From an uncultured Clostridia bacterium (lineage in GTDB: Bacteria > Bacillota > Dehalobacteriia > UBA4068 > CALXSR01), in NCBI GenBank assembly GCA_944391215.1, contig CALXSR010000002.1:1-57422 (forward strand): a stretch of 57,422 nt of DNA, read 5' to 3'. Under the pieces are notes generated by a model, which saw nothing but the letters and a program-made list of their open reading frames with translations, ran no database searches and was not told the origin of the DNA. Shown in pieces: positions 1 through 7,746 of this stretch. The position numbers and the translations under genes are program-made. The stretch's first letter is position 1. Every line of letters starts with the position of its first letter.

Positions 1-2
1 TG

Positions 3-254
3 CAGATTAACAACGACACGCACGACCACGGCGTTGACAAATCTGGCCGCAAGCGGGACAACAATGCACTTGAAACCTTTATGGCTACCGTCATAGGCTG
101 TAATTATCCGTTGCCCTTCGTCAAGGGGGACAAGGTGACGCTGGGCGGCTTCCTGCCCAATGCAAGTTACTATATCAACTATTCGTTGATTCTGCGCTTT
201 TCGTCTATTGAAAAGGCGCAACAGTCCGCACCGGGCGCAGGGCCCAAGGGATGA
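3..254 (+). CDS. C-terminal part of an unidentified mobile-element protein (5' end outside the window)
   Basis: An open frame runs from the window edge to a TGA that overlaps the next gene's ATG in an ATGA arrangement, so the two are translationally coupled. The visible 83 residues contain DNNALETFMATVIG, PFVKGDKVTLGGF and YYINYSLILRF. There is no membrane segment or metal-binding motif. I do not recognise the family. Its position directly before an FtsK-type coupling protein matches the small conserved genes upstream of orf21 in Tn916-like elements, so a role in the conjugative element is inferred from context only. Base composition is clearly GC-richer than the chromosome to the right. Confidence 0.5.
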   Translation, partial: QINNDTHDHGVDKSGRKRDNNALETFMATVIGCNYPLPFVKGDKVTLGGFLPNASYYINYSLILRFSSIEKAQQSAPGAGPKG

Positions 255-1609
255 AACGACGCGACACCCGAAGCCGGTATGTGATAATCTGGCTTGCCGC
301 CATGCTGTCAACGGGGCTTGCAGGCTGGCTCCTGCGGGGGCCGGTCAGCACCGCTCTTGCTGGCTGGGGTGTGGCCCATGTCTGCGCTCGGCTCGGCCTG
401 CTTTGCTTCCTGCTGGCGTCTGCCCTGCTGGTCGGGGGCGCGGTGTGGTGGGCTGTTGCCCATCACCTGCGCCGGGGCGTAAAATACGCCCTGCGCCACT
501 GGCAGTTGTGCCGGAGTATTGAGCGGGCCTTGCTGGAGGCGGGATATGGTGTCCCGATAGGGGAGCAGTATTACCGCTTGCCCTGCGTCAAGATACGCTT
601 TGATGACTGCACCTTTACCGCTGGGCTGGTGGAAGTCCAAAACCACATTAAATCTGATTCCAGCTTGGCGGCGGTCAATCTGTCCTCGGCCCTTGGCATG
701 TATGTGGTGGACGCGCAGTATATCTCGGACGATAACAATTACTACTGCTACGAGATTTCAGACAGCCGTATTGACCGGCAATTACAGTTTGACAGCTATG
801 CGGCGCTGGCCGACTACGCCCGCAAACATACGGATAAATATGGCCCGTACACATTATTTTGCGACGCACGAAACGAAGGCATCAAAATCCGCTCCCTGCT
901 GCTTGTCGGCATCACCGGCTCGGGCAAGTCCTACGCCTTGATGGGGCTGATAGCACAACTCCGCAACTGGCCGATTGCTCCGATTGTCTACTACGCCGAC
1001 CCCAAGGGCAGCGACATAGCGGTTTTGGGCGGCTCACTGGCCCCGGAGCGGACGGCGGATGATATTGGCGGTATCATTGATTTGCTGCGGCAGTTTTATG
1101 ATTGCATGATGAGGCGGAAAGAGGAAATGCAGGTCAAGTTAAGCGGCAGACTCGGCTCGGATTTTACGGATTTTCAGCTTCCAGCTTATATTTTTCTAAT
1201 GGACGAGTATGCCGCATTTCAAGCCTCAATTAGCCGGGATAAAAAGCGCCGTGACGAGGTGGAAGAACTCATGCGTAGTATAGTCTTGATGGGGCGGCAA
1301 CTTGGCTTTTTCGTTTGGATTGCCATGCAAAAGTCCGACTCCGGCGATATTCCCACGGCTATCCGTGACAATTTACCACTCAAAATCTGCCTTGGCAACG
1401 CCCCGGCAACTACGCTGTTGACGATTTTTGGCCGCTCGGCAGACCTGCCATCCCGGCATTGGAACAAAGGGCAGGGGCTGATTTTTTGCGACGGCATCAC
1501 CGCCGCGCCTCGACCTGTGTCGTTTCCTACACTTGCTTTTGATATTTTCGCGGAGTTGACTCAACACGATAATCTTCAATCCGAGGGCGTAAACCCGGAA
1601 CCCCCGTGA
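251..1609 (+). CDS. FtsK/SpoIIIE-type conjugation coupling protein (Tn916 Orf21-like)
   Basis: 452-residue predicted membrane ATPase. Two hydrophobic segments lie near residues 10-28 and 44-70. A P-loop NTPase domain follows, with Walker A GITGSGKS at 220-227 and Walker B YIFLMDE at 313-319. Members of this family in Tn916 and ICEBs1 (Orf21/ConQ) link the relaxase-DNA complex to the transfer channel and hydrolyse ATP. The ATG overlaps the previous gene's stop codon. An oriT-like inverted repeat covers its own stop, and a relaxase gene follows, which is the Tn916 order orf21-oriT-orf20. The gene is GC-rich by eye, unlike the chromosomal genes, consistent with recent acquisition. A cell-division FtsK is unlikely because the protein lacks the long N-terminal membrane region and the gamma domain. 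Confidence 0.88.
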   Translation: MKRRDTRSRYVIIWLAAMLSTGLAGWLLRGPVSTALAGWGVAHVCARLGLLCFLLASALLVGGAVWWAVAHHLRRGVKYALRHWQLCRSIERALLEAGYGVPIGEQYYRLPCVKIRFDDCTFTAGLVEVQNHIKSDSSLAAVNLSSALGMYVVDAQYISDDNNYYCYEISDSRIDRQLQFDSYAALADYARKHTDKYGPYTLFCDARNEGIKIRSLLLVGITGSGKSYALMGLIAQLRNWPIAPIVYYADPKGSDIAVLGGSLAPERTADDIGGIIDLLRQFYDCMMRRKEEMQVKLSGRLGSDFTDFQLPAYIFLMDEYAAFQASISRDKKRRDEVEELMRSIVLMGRQLGFFVWIAMQKSDSGDIPTAIRDNLPLKICLGNAPATTLLTIFGRSADLPSRHWNKGQGLIFCDGITAAPRPVSFPTLAFDIFAELTQHDNLQSEGVNPEPP

Positions 1610-1627
1610 TGTAATCACGGGGGTTCC
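1597..1627. repeat. Perfect 14-bp inverted repeat, candidate oriT of the conjugative element
   Basis: Arms GGAACCCCCGTGAT (1597-1610) and ATCACGGGGGTTCC (1614-1627) are separated by GTA. The left arm contains the TGA stop of the coupling-protein gene. No T-run follows on either strand, so this is a poor intrinsic terminator. In Tn916 and ICEBs1 the transfer origin lies between orf21 and orf20 (or just before nicK) and is a GC-rich inverted repeat with poly-C/poly-G arms. Position and form agree with that. Use as oriT is inferred. Confidence 0.5.
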
Positions 1628-1659
1628 ACACCTAAAAGCCGAAAAAGGGGGTGGTACAA

Positions 1660-2877
1660 ATGCCCTCACTATCCGTAGGAGTAGATGAGTTTACCCTTAT
1701 TCTGCAACCAATCGACAAGGTTAAAATTACAGAATGGCCCGAGGTTGCAGAGCAGATAATCACAACATTTCTTTGTAAATCAAAACTCGCTGAATTTTTT
1801 GGAGAGATGGAACGAGCCGAAAAGGTACAGGCGGGATATACTTCCGGGCTTACCTATACAAATAGGCCGTGGTATCTGGTAATCAGTTGGAACGAGGATA
1901 TGCCCACGATGGGGATATGTGTACGCTATTCCGCTCACGCATACGCCACATATAAGCAAGAGTTCAAAAAGAGGTTTCAATCCGATATAAATATCGCTGT
2001 ATTCCTCGATATGGTGCAGGATGGTGCATATACCACACGTCTATCACGCATTGACCTGACAGCAGACTATTTTGACTATTCGGATGAATTACTTCCGGGC
2101 AGACAGCTTTCCCCGGATTTGATTTATGAACGGTTGAAAGATGGCTCCTATGTAGTGAAAAACCGAAATGACCGGCAATCTGTCCGAAATATGTCGGCTA
2201 TCGACAAGGACGGGACCTACGAGACCTTTTACATCGGGTCAAGGGCAGGTAAATCCAATGGATTTTTAAGGTGTTACGACAAAAAGCAGGAACAAATTAA
2301 AACAATGGGCTACCGTTATGACGAGGCGCTACAATATAAAAGCTGGGTGCGGTTTGAAGCGTCTTTTCTCCATGACTATGCGCACCAGATAACAAGCGAA
2401 TTGTTGAGAAACAGCAAAACAACTCAGGATTTGCAAAAACTGATTGCAAAATATATCAGCGATAGATACCGCTTTATTGATACATCCACGGGTGAAGTGA
2501 CCGCATTTTCAGATGACTTAATTGGGATTGCTGTCGGGACAAATGCCGCTGCGTTGATCGCAACAAGCCCACGGGACAATACACTACGTCAGTCCATTGA
2601 GCATCTGCGCTCTGGGTCTGGATTGTACCCCACAATGTATAAGGCATACAGTATTTGGGGCGACGGTGCAGATAGACAGCTTATCGAGTATCTGTATGAC
2701 GATTATATATATGACTTTAAGCTAAGATTGCTGACAGGCAAAGAAGAATATAAAATGCGTGAAATGCGGCTCTGGCTCCAAAAGCACGGGGCGGAAACCG
2801 CTAAATATCCGCTGGAAAGTTATCTTGAACGCTCTAAACATGAGGACATTAGTACTTTAGAACAATATGAAGATTAG
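1660..2877 (+). CDS. Replication initiation factor / relaxase (Tn916 Orf20, ICEBs1 NicK family)
   Basis: 405 residues from the ATG at 1660, which has AAAGGGGG 8 bases upstream. A GTG nine bases earlier lies too close to that site. Motifs typical of the Rep_trans family are visible: RIDLTADYFD, FLRCYDKKQEQ and VRFEASFLHDYAHQI. In Tn916 and ICEBs1 such proteins nick oriT, stay covalently bound to the 5' end, start transfer and also support rolling-circle replication of the excised element. The candidate oriT hairpin ends only about 30 bases upstream. Base composition is lower in GC than in the preceding gene, suggesting that the module is a mosaic. The C-terminus appears complete. Confidence 0.87.
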   Translation: MPSLSVGVDEFTLILQPIDKVKITEWPEVAEQIITTFLCKSKLAEFFGEMERAEKVQAGYTSGLTYTNRPWYLVISWNEDMPTMGICVRYSAHAYATYKQEFKKRFQSDINIAVFLDMVQDGAYTTRLSRIDLTADYFDYSDELLPGRQLSPDLIYERLKDGSYVVKNRNDRQSVRNMSAIDKDGTYETFYIGSRAGKSNGFLRCYDKKQEQIKTMGYRYDEALQYKSWVRFEASFLHDYAHQITSELLRNSKTTQDLQKLIAKYISDRYRFIDTSTGEVTAFSDDLIGIAVGTNAAALIATSPRDNTLRQSIEHLRSGSGLYPTMYKAYSIWGDGADRQLIEYLYDDYIYDFKLRLLTGKEEYKMREMRLWLQKHGAETAKYPLESYLERSKHEDISTLEQYED

Positions 2878-2889
2878 AGGTGACAAGTT

Positions 2890-3258
2890 ATGTATCGAAA
2901 GCAACTCCCGTTTGAGTATTTGGGAAAAACAACTATGGTTGTGCTCCATGTCGGGCATTATGAACCGAGTGGGCGGTTATCAATCGAATTACTGCAAGAA
3001 GGTCTATACGGACTTGAACCGATTGCAAGGATGACTGTCAATCTGCCGGTTACTGCGCCCCTGGAAGCAAATGAAGCCTTTATTGATAATGCCCTTGTCG
3101 GTGACGATGTTCTGCGGTTTATCGAAGATAATTCGCTGGGTAAGGAATTGACTGTACCTTATGAAAACTATAAAGCAGTGGCGTTTAACATGGATAAACT
3201 CTATGAGTATGACCCAGACGGTGCGACTGCCTTTATGTTGCGTCAATTCCGCCTTTGA
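2890..3258 (+). CDS. DUF4313-like mobile-element protein of unknown function
   Basis: 122-residue acidic protein, beginning MYRKQLPFEYLG and ending AFMLRQFRL. It starts 12 bases after the relaxase stop with AGAGGTG as ribosome site, so it is probably cotranscribed with it. The sequence alternates short hydrophobic strands (MVVLHVGHYE, GRLSIELLQEGLYGLEP, RMTVNLP) with acidic stretches (DDVLRFIEDN). No catalytic motif is visible. Similar small proteins accompany relaxase genes in integrative elements of gut Clostridia; I recall the DUF4313 label for such proteins, but the assignment is not certain. Function unknown. Confidence 0.65.
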   Translation: MYRKQLPFEYLGKTTMVVLHVGHYEPSGRLSIELLQEGLYGLEPIARMTVNLPVTAPLEANEAFIDNALVGDDVLRFIEDNSLGKELTVPYENYKAVAFNMDKLYEYDPDGATAFMLRQFRL

Positions 3259-3290
3259 TACCTTTGTACCCAGAAAGACGGTGATGACCT

Positions 3291-3470
3291 ATGAATGAGT
3301 ATCGCAGCCCCAATATGGCCGGAGAACTGGAAGAAACAGTAATTCCCGATTTTGAAATCGAATCGCTGGCTCGTTGCCTGCTCCCGAAAATTCAAGCGTA
3401 CTTTGAAAGCCCGGAAGGGCAAGCGGCTTTTGCTGAATGGAAGAAGCAGCAAAATAGCGACGATACATAA
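3291..3470 (+). CDS. Small conserved-looking mobile-element protein, 59 residues
   Basis: The ATG at 3291 opens a 59-codon frame: MNEYRSPNMAGELEE, then IESLARCLLPKIQAYF and an acidic/basic tail ending KKQQNSDDT. It follows the previous gene by 32 bases with only a weak ribosome site. The central amphipathic helix and small size suggest a partner or regulatory protein. The gene is the last of the mobile module before the tmRNA locus, and a hairpin follows directly. I recognise similar short proteins from integrative elements but no function is known to me. Confidence 0.6.
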   Translation: MNEYRSPNMAGELEETVIPDFEIESLARCLLPKIQAYFESPEGQAAFAEWKKQQNSDDT

Positions 3471-3508
3471 AAAACGGCCCTTATCTGTTGTAGCAGATAA
3501 AGGGCCAT
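3471..3508 (-). terminator. Hairpin with a T-run on the minus strand
   Basis: Arms 3476-3487 (GGCCCTTATCTG) and 3494-3506 pair around a 6-base loop with one bulged A. Read on the minus strand the stem is followed by TTTTTT, so it can end transcription coming from tmRNA. On the plus strand only ATTT follows, so it is weaker for the mobile module. Confidence 0.65.
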
Positions 3509-3540
3509 TTAAGGTTATATCGCCATGTCTTTGAGATAAA

Positions 3541-3589
3541 CAACAAATCCGAACCCGTCCCCGATGGGGAACAAGTTCGGATTATGTTG
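3541..3589 (-). terminator. Long hairpin immediately downstream of tmRNA
   Basis: Three nested stems can form: CAACA/TGTTG, AATCCGAAC (3546-3554)/GTTCGGATT (3575-3583) and TCCCC/GGGGA. The structure begins four bases beyond the encoded CCA of tmRNA. The minus-strand continuation is only moderately T-rich, so it may be a processing signal as well as a terminator. It could also be part of the mobile element's attachment region. Confidence 0.55.
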
Positions 3590-3592
3590 CTT

Positions 3593-3947
3593 TGGTGGAG
3601 GTGCGGGGAGTCGAACCCCGGTCCGAAAGAGAACCCACCCAAACTTCTCCGAGCGCAGTTTATGCTTTTTATCTTACCAAAAGAGCGGCCACAAACAGCC
3701 TTTCCTTTGGCCAGCCGGTAAAATTCCCTGCTGCCTTACAGGCTTAGTGCAACAAGTATCCTGCTAAAATGACCCCTATTCCCTCACCGCAGGAACAGAA
3801 GGATAGAGGTTAGACTGCAATTAAGCAGCTAAAGCTAATTGATTATTTTTGGCACTTAAAAAAGTGTTTCCACCGTTTTTCGGGCTAATGGAACCCCGGC
3901 TCGCTATTTAGGCCAATTCTTCCCCCGTCGAAAACCAATACACCCCC
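3593..3947 (-). ncRNA. ssrA: Transfer-messenger RNA (tmRNA)
   Basis: Both ends are diagnostic. The 5' end GGGGGTG pairs with CACCTCC at the 3' end to form the tRNA-like acceptor stem, followed by an encoded ACCA. The T-arm GGTTCGACTCCCC lies just before it. The tag frame runs from the resume codon GCC (3853-3851) to TAA (3823-3821) and encodes AKNNQLALAA; the LALAA end is the usual protease-recognition tail. tmRNA rescues ribosomes stalled on broken mRNA and tags the product for proteolysis, with SmpB as its partner. smpB lies 12 bases upstream on the same strand. The 3' end of ssrA is a well-known integration target, and a conjugative module lies just beyond it. Confidence 0.96.
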
Positions 3948-3959
3948 AAATAATGTGCC

Positions 3960-4433
3960 TTAATAGTCCTTTTGCCTTTCCTTAAAGGCTCTTTCTACTT
4001 CGCGTTTGGCATCTTTGGCTGCCATATCGTCCCTCTTGTCGTATAATTTTTTCCCTTTTACCAAAGCCAATTCCATTTTAGCCCGACCACGAACAAAATA
4101 AATCTTCAAAGGAACCAATGTTAACCCTTGTTCCTTAACCTGAGCAAACATTTTCCGAATTTCCGCTTTATGCAAAAGCAATTTGCGTGGTCGCTTGGCT
4201 TCATGGTTAAAACGATTGCCAAAATCATAAGGGCTGATATGCATATTGTAAATGAAAACTTCCCCGTTTTCCACCCGGCCAAAAGCGTCTTGTAAATTTG
4301 CTTTTCCGGCCCGCAAGGATTTCACTTCTGTTCCCTGCAAAGCAATACCAGCTTCCCAGGTCTCTAGAATGTGATATTCATGGCGGGCACGTCTGTTTTC
4401 AATAACAATGCTTTTTTTCTTCTTCTTTTCCAC
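3960..4433 (-). CDS. smpB: SsrA-binding protein SmpB
   Basis: 157 residues, the normal family length. Conserved parts include [29 protein letters not shown], interrupted here as [12 protein letters not shown] then [18 protein letters not shown], and the basic C-terminal tail [17 protein letters not shown]. SmpB binds the tRNA-like domain of tmRNA and places it in the A site of stalled ribosomes. The start is a GTG with AAAGGAGGCG upstream. The gene is directly followed by tmRNA, so the two partners can be made from one transcript. A promoter-like sequence lies just upstream, inside the gap to rnr. Confidence 0.96.
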   Translation of the reverse strand: MEKKKKKSIVIENRRARHEYHILETWEAGIALQGTEVKSLRAGKANLQDAFGRVENGEVFIYNMHISPYDFGNRFNHEAKRPRKLLLHKAEIRKMFAQVKEQGLTLVPLKIYFVRGRAKMELALVKGKKLYDKRDDMAAKDAKREVERAFKERQKDY

Positions 4434-4457
4434 AGTCCCGCCTCCTTTGGAACTATG

Positions 4458-4485
4458 ATTATATCATATATTTCGAAAAATACAA
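4458..4485 (-). promoter_or_regulatory. Probable sigma-A promoter of smpB
   Basis: On the minus strand TTGTAT and TATAAT are separated by 16 bases, in the short gap between rnr and smpB. It would give smpB-tmRNA a transcript independent of rnr. Sequence match only. Confidence 0.55.
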
Positions 4486-4488
4486 GTG

Positions 4489-6522
4489 TTATCCCATTTT
4501 ATCGTTTTCAGCCAAAATAAAATCAATTAATTTCTGTTCTCGATCAACATGGCTTAAAATAACAGGCACTTTTTGTCCAATTTGATATATCTTCCCAAAA
4601 TGCAAACCACGTAACTGCAATTTTTCTTCTATAAACAAATAATCATCATCATATAATTTGCTAATATGCACCAAACCTTCAGCAGTATTCTCTAACTCAA
4701 CATAAAAACCATAAGCGGTAACAGAAACAATGGTACCGATAAAATGCTCGCCAATTTTTGCCTGCATATACTCGCAAATTTTACTGGCCACAGCCTCTCT
4801 TTCTGCTTCTTCGGCAATCCGTTCTGTTTTACTGCTTTGCATGGCATAATCTTGTAATCGTTCCAGCAAAACCAATTTACGGTCTTCATCCAGCTTATCG
4901 CCATGCAAATCGGCTTTTATCACCCGATGAATCGCTAAATCCGGATAACGCCGGATAGGAGAAGTAAAATGGCTATAATATTTACTAGCCAAACCAAAGT
5001 GCCCCAAAGGTAGCGTACTATAAGCCGCATGCTGCATGGAACGCAAGGCAAGCGTCTGTACCATTTTTTCTTCCGGCTTTCCTACTGTTTTTTGTAAAAA
5101 AGAGGCAAAAGATTTTGGTTTTATGATTTCGCCACGCAAAGACAACTGATATCCGAAAGGAGCTAATATTTGGTTTAATGCCAAACATTTTTCCCGATCC
5201 GGTTGCTCATGAATACGATAAATAAAAGGCATTTTTTTACGATGATAATGACTAGCTACCACTTCATTGGCTAAAATCATAAATTCTTCTATCATGACTT
5301 CGGCCGTATGGCGTTCTCTTTTTTCTAGAGCAATTACCTGCCCATCATCATCCATCAGTACTTTAGTTTCTGGAAAATGAAAATCAATCGCTCCGCGCGC
5401 AAAGCGCTTTTGCTGTAAAATGGCAGCCAATTTCGCCATATTACGCAGCAAGGGCAACACTTGTTGATATTCTGCTTGGGCTTTTTGGTCATCTTGCTCC
5501 AAAGCAGCATTAACAGTAGGATAGTCCAATCTTTTTGTTACATGAATGATACTTTCTGCAATTTGATGTTTTAGAATTTTACCATCCTCATCTAAAAAGA
5601 TAATACAACTCAATGCCAAACGGTCTTCTCCCGCATTCAAACTACAAACTCCATTAGACAGCTGTTTGGGTAACATGGGCAAAACCCGATCTGGAAAATA
5701 AACACTGGTACCACGTTGATACGCTTCTCGATCTAAACGACTGCCTATCGGAACATAGTGGCCAACATCTGCAATATGCACACCCAAACGATAGCTCCCG
5801 TTTTCTTCTATGCTTAAGGAAACCGCATCATCCAAATCGCGCGCATCTTTACCATCTATGGTTACCAATAAATCCCCTCTGAGATCCAAACGGGTTTCCT
5901 CCTCTTGAGTCGTTATTTTGGCAACCGCTTCCGCCTCTTTTAACACAGCTGGGCTAAAATCCGTATCAAAATGATGTTTGGCAATAATTTCTAAAATATC
6001 CAAACCGGGGTCTGTTAAATCCCCCAATATTTCTTTTACTTTCGCCACAGCTGGTCCACTTGTTTTGGGCCACTGTATGATTTCCGCCATCACCCTTTGG
6101 CCAATTTGCGCCCCATTTTTGAAACGGACTGGTATTAAAATGGTATTCTGAATTTTATTTTCTAACGGCGCCAAATAATAATTATTCCGTTCCCGATAAA
6201 TGGTACCCAACAAATTGGTATTGGCACGCTCTATAATAGAAACCACTTCTCCTTCGCGTCGGTTACCCAAATCAGCTTTTCCGCTAATTGATTTTTGCCA
6301 AGCTACCATCACCTTATCCTTATGCCAAGCCCCGTTTAAATTCCGTTTTAAAATAAAAACATCCTCGCTGCCATCATCTGGGCGCAAAAAAGCAAAACCT
6401 CTTTGATTGACTGATAATTTTCCGCTGACCATTCTTTTACTTTTGCCATATTTCTTTTTTGTTGTCTTACTGCAGCCTTTTTCCGTTTTCGCAGAAAATC
6501 GATTGCGATTTTTTATTCCCAT
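4489..6522 (-). CDS. rnr: Ribonuclease R
   Basis: 677-residue 3'-to-5' exoribonuclease of the RNase II family. A lysine-rich N-terminus leads into a cold-shock-like domain (VNQRGFAFLRPDDGSEDVFI). The catalytic RNB domain carries DARDLDDAVSL, with the metal-binding aspartates, and ADVGHYVP. A C-terminal S1 domain (FIGTIVSVTAYGFYVELENTAEGLVHIS, seen in part) closes the protein. RNase R degrades structured RNA and, with SmpB and tmRNA, removes defective mRNA. The order rnr-smpB-ssrA is widespread in Firmicutes. Start ATG has AAGGAG upstream. In many Firmicutes secG lies directly before rnr; here three genes separate them. Confidence 0.95.
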   Translation of the reverse strand: MGIKNRNRFSAKTEKGCSKTTKKKYGKSKRMVSGKLSVNQRGFAFLRPDDGSEDVFILKRNLNGAWHKDKVMVAWQKSISGKADLGNRREGEVVSIIERANTNLLGTIYRERNNYYLAPLENKIQNTILIPVRFKNGAQIGQRVMAEIIQWPKTSGPAVAKVKEILGDLTDPGLDILEIIAKHHFDTDFSPAVLKEAEAVAKITTQEEETRLDLRGDLLVTIDGKDARDLDDAVSLSIEENGSYRLGVHIADVGHYVPIGSRLDREAYQRGTSVYFPDRVLPMLPKQLSNGVCSLNAGEDRLALSCIIFLDEDGKILKHQIAESIIHVTKRLDYPTVNAALEQDDQKAQAEYQQVLPLLRNMAKLAAILQQKRFARGAIDFHFPETKVLMDDDGQVIALEKRERHTAEVMIEEFMILANEVVASHYHRKKMPFIYRIHEQPDREKCLALNQILAPFGYQLSLRGEIIKPKSFASFLQKTVGKPEEKMVQTLALRSMQHAAYSTLPLGHFGLASKYYSHFTSPIRRYPDLAIHRVIKADLHGDKLDEDRKLVLLERLQDYAMQSSKTERIAEEAEREAVASKICEYMQAKIGEHFIGTIVSVTAYGFYVELENTAEGLVHISKLYDDDYLFIEEKLQLRGLHFGKIYQIGQKVPVILSHVDREQKLIDFILAENDKMG

Positions 6523-6549
6523 AGCAACTCCTTGCCATCCATTTTTTCT

Positions 6550-7734
6550 TTAGTATACCCTTTTATCTTCTTGAATAAAAAGCACTTCTGTTTTTGCCAA
6601 GGCCTCTTCTATCAATTGTTCTATCGGCAAGGCTTTTTCCATATCCCGAGCTTCCTCTCTTTTAGGACGGATTTTAGGGAAAGTAGGTAAAAAAATGGTA
6701 CAACAATCCTCATAAGGCCGAATCGAAATATCATAGGTTCCTATTTTATGGGCTATTTCCATAATCTCCTCTTTATCCATCCCTACCAAAGGTCGCAAAA
6801 CCGGCATATCTGTAACTTCCCCAATACAATACATACTTTCTAAGGTTTGGCTGGCCACTTGTCCAACGCTTTCCCCAGTATAAATTGCCAAAGCCTCTTC
6901 TTTTTGGGCAATTTTTTGTGCAATGCGGAACATCATGCGCCGCATAATGGTAATACCATAATTTTCTGGACACAAAGCACGGATTTCCTTTTGAATTTCG
7001 GTAAAATGCACTGTATATAATTTTACTGCATGACAATGCCATTTAGCCATTTCCTTACAAAGATCCACCACTTTTTCTTTTGCCCTTTCGCTGGTAAAAG
7101 GAAAACTATGAAAATGCACCGCCGTTATATCGACGCCTCTTTTTAATCCATACCAAAAAGCCACCGGGCTATCAATACCGCCGGATAACAAAACCACCGC
7201 TTTGCTACCGGTTCCTACCGGCATTCCTTTCGCCCCAGCTATGGTATCTCCATACACATAAGCGCCTTCATCACGAATTTCTAAATGAATGGTTTTTTGC
7301 GGATGGTGCAAATCAGCGTCATAGCGGTCATCAATTTGGTCAAATAAATAATTTGCTACTTGCAAACTGATATCAGGCGACAGCATTGGAAAATTTTTGT
7401 CGGCTCGCCTGGTTTCCACTTTAAAGGTACCGCCATGTGGCAACACCTCTTTTAAGATAGTTAGCGCGCCCTGCTGCAAACCGGTTAAACTTTTTTCCAC
7501 CTGCAAAACGGGGCTCATCGAATAAATGCCAAAAACTTTCTGTAAGCGTTCTATTACCGATTCCATGTCGTCTTGCAACGGCACCATAATACGCCCCCAG
7601 GTAGATACCACTTTACGTGGCGGCAAATCACGTAACGCGTTTTCTATATTTTTTTGCAATTTATGGATAAATATATTTTTATTTTTTCCTTTTAAACCCA
7701 GTTCCCCATAACGCAATAATAATAACTGATACAT
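6550..7734 (-). CDS. thiI: tRNA 4-thiouridine synthase ThiI
   Basis: 394 residues, the length of the Bacillus-type ThiI that lacks the rhodanese domain. The N-terminal ferredoxin-like/THUMP part is followed by the PP-loop ATP-binding motif SGGIDSPVAFW. The C-terminal region has the family's PYEDCCTIFLP. ThiI adenylates U8 of tRNA and transfers sulfur to it. In Bacillus the sulfur comes from a dedicated cysteine desulfurase (NifZ) encoded next to it, and the same pairing is seen here with the upstream gene 12 bases away. Start ATG with AAAGGGGAA. Confidence 0.94.
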   Translation of the reverse strand: MYQLLLLRYGELGLKGKNKNIFIHKLQKNIENALRDLPPRKVVSTWGRIMVPLQDDMESVIERLQKVFGIYSMSPVLQVEKSLTGLQQGALTILKEVLPHGGTFKVETRRADKNFPMLSPDISLQVANYLFDQIDDRYDADLHHPQKTIHLEIRDEGAYVYGDTIAGAKGMPVGTGSKAVVLLSGGIDSPVAFWYGLKRGVDITAVHFHSFPFTSERAKEKVVDLCKEMAKWHCHAVKLYTVHFTEIQKEIRALCPENYGITIMRRMMFRIAQKIAQKEEALAIYTGESVGQVASQTLESMYCIGEVTDMPVLRPLVGMDKEEIMEIAHKIGTYDISIRPYEDCCTIFLPTFPKIRPKREEARDMEKALPIEQLIEEALAKTEVLFIQEDKRVY

Positions 7735-7746
7735 ATTCTTTCCCCT

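Noticed and set aside
208..522. Alternative GC-rich frames in the coupling-protein region
   Set aside because: They are off-frame shadows of the FtsK-like gene caused by high GC, with no motif or ribosome site.
3564..3767. Open frame on the plus strand covering much of the tmRNA 3' half
   Set aside because: It is antisense to tmRNA, whose ends, tag frame and T-arm are clear; no ribosome site.
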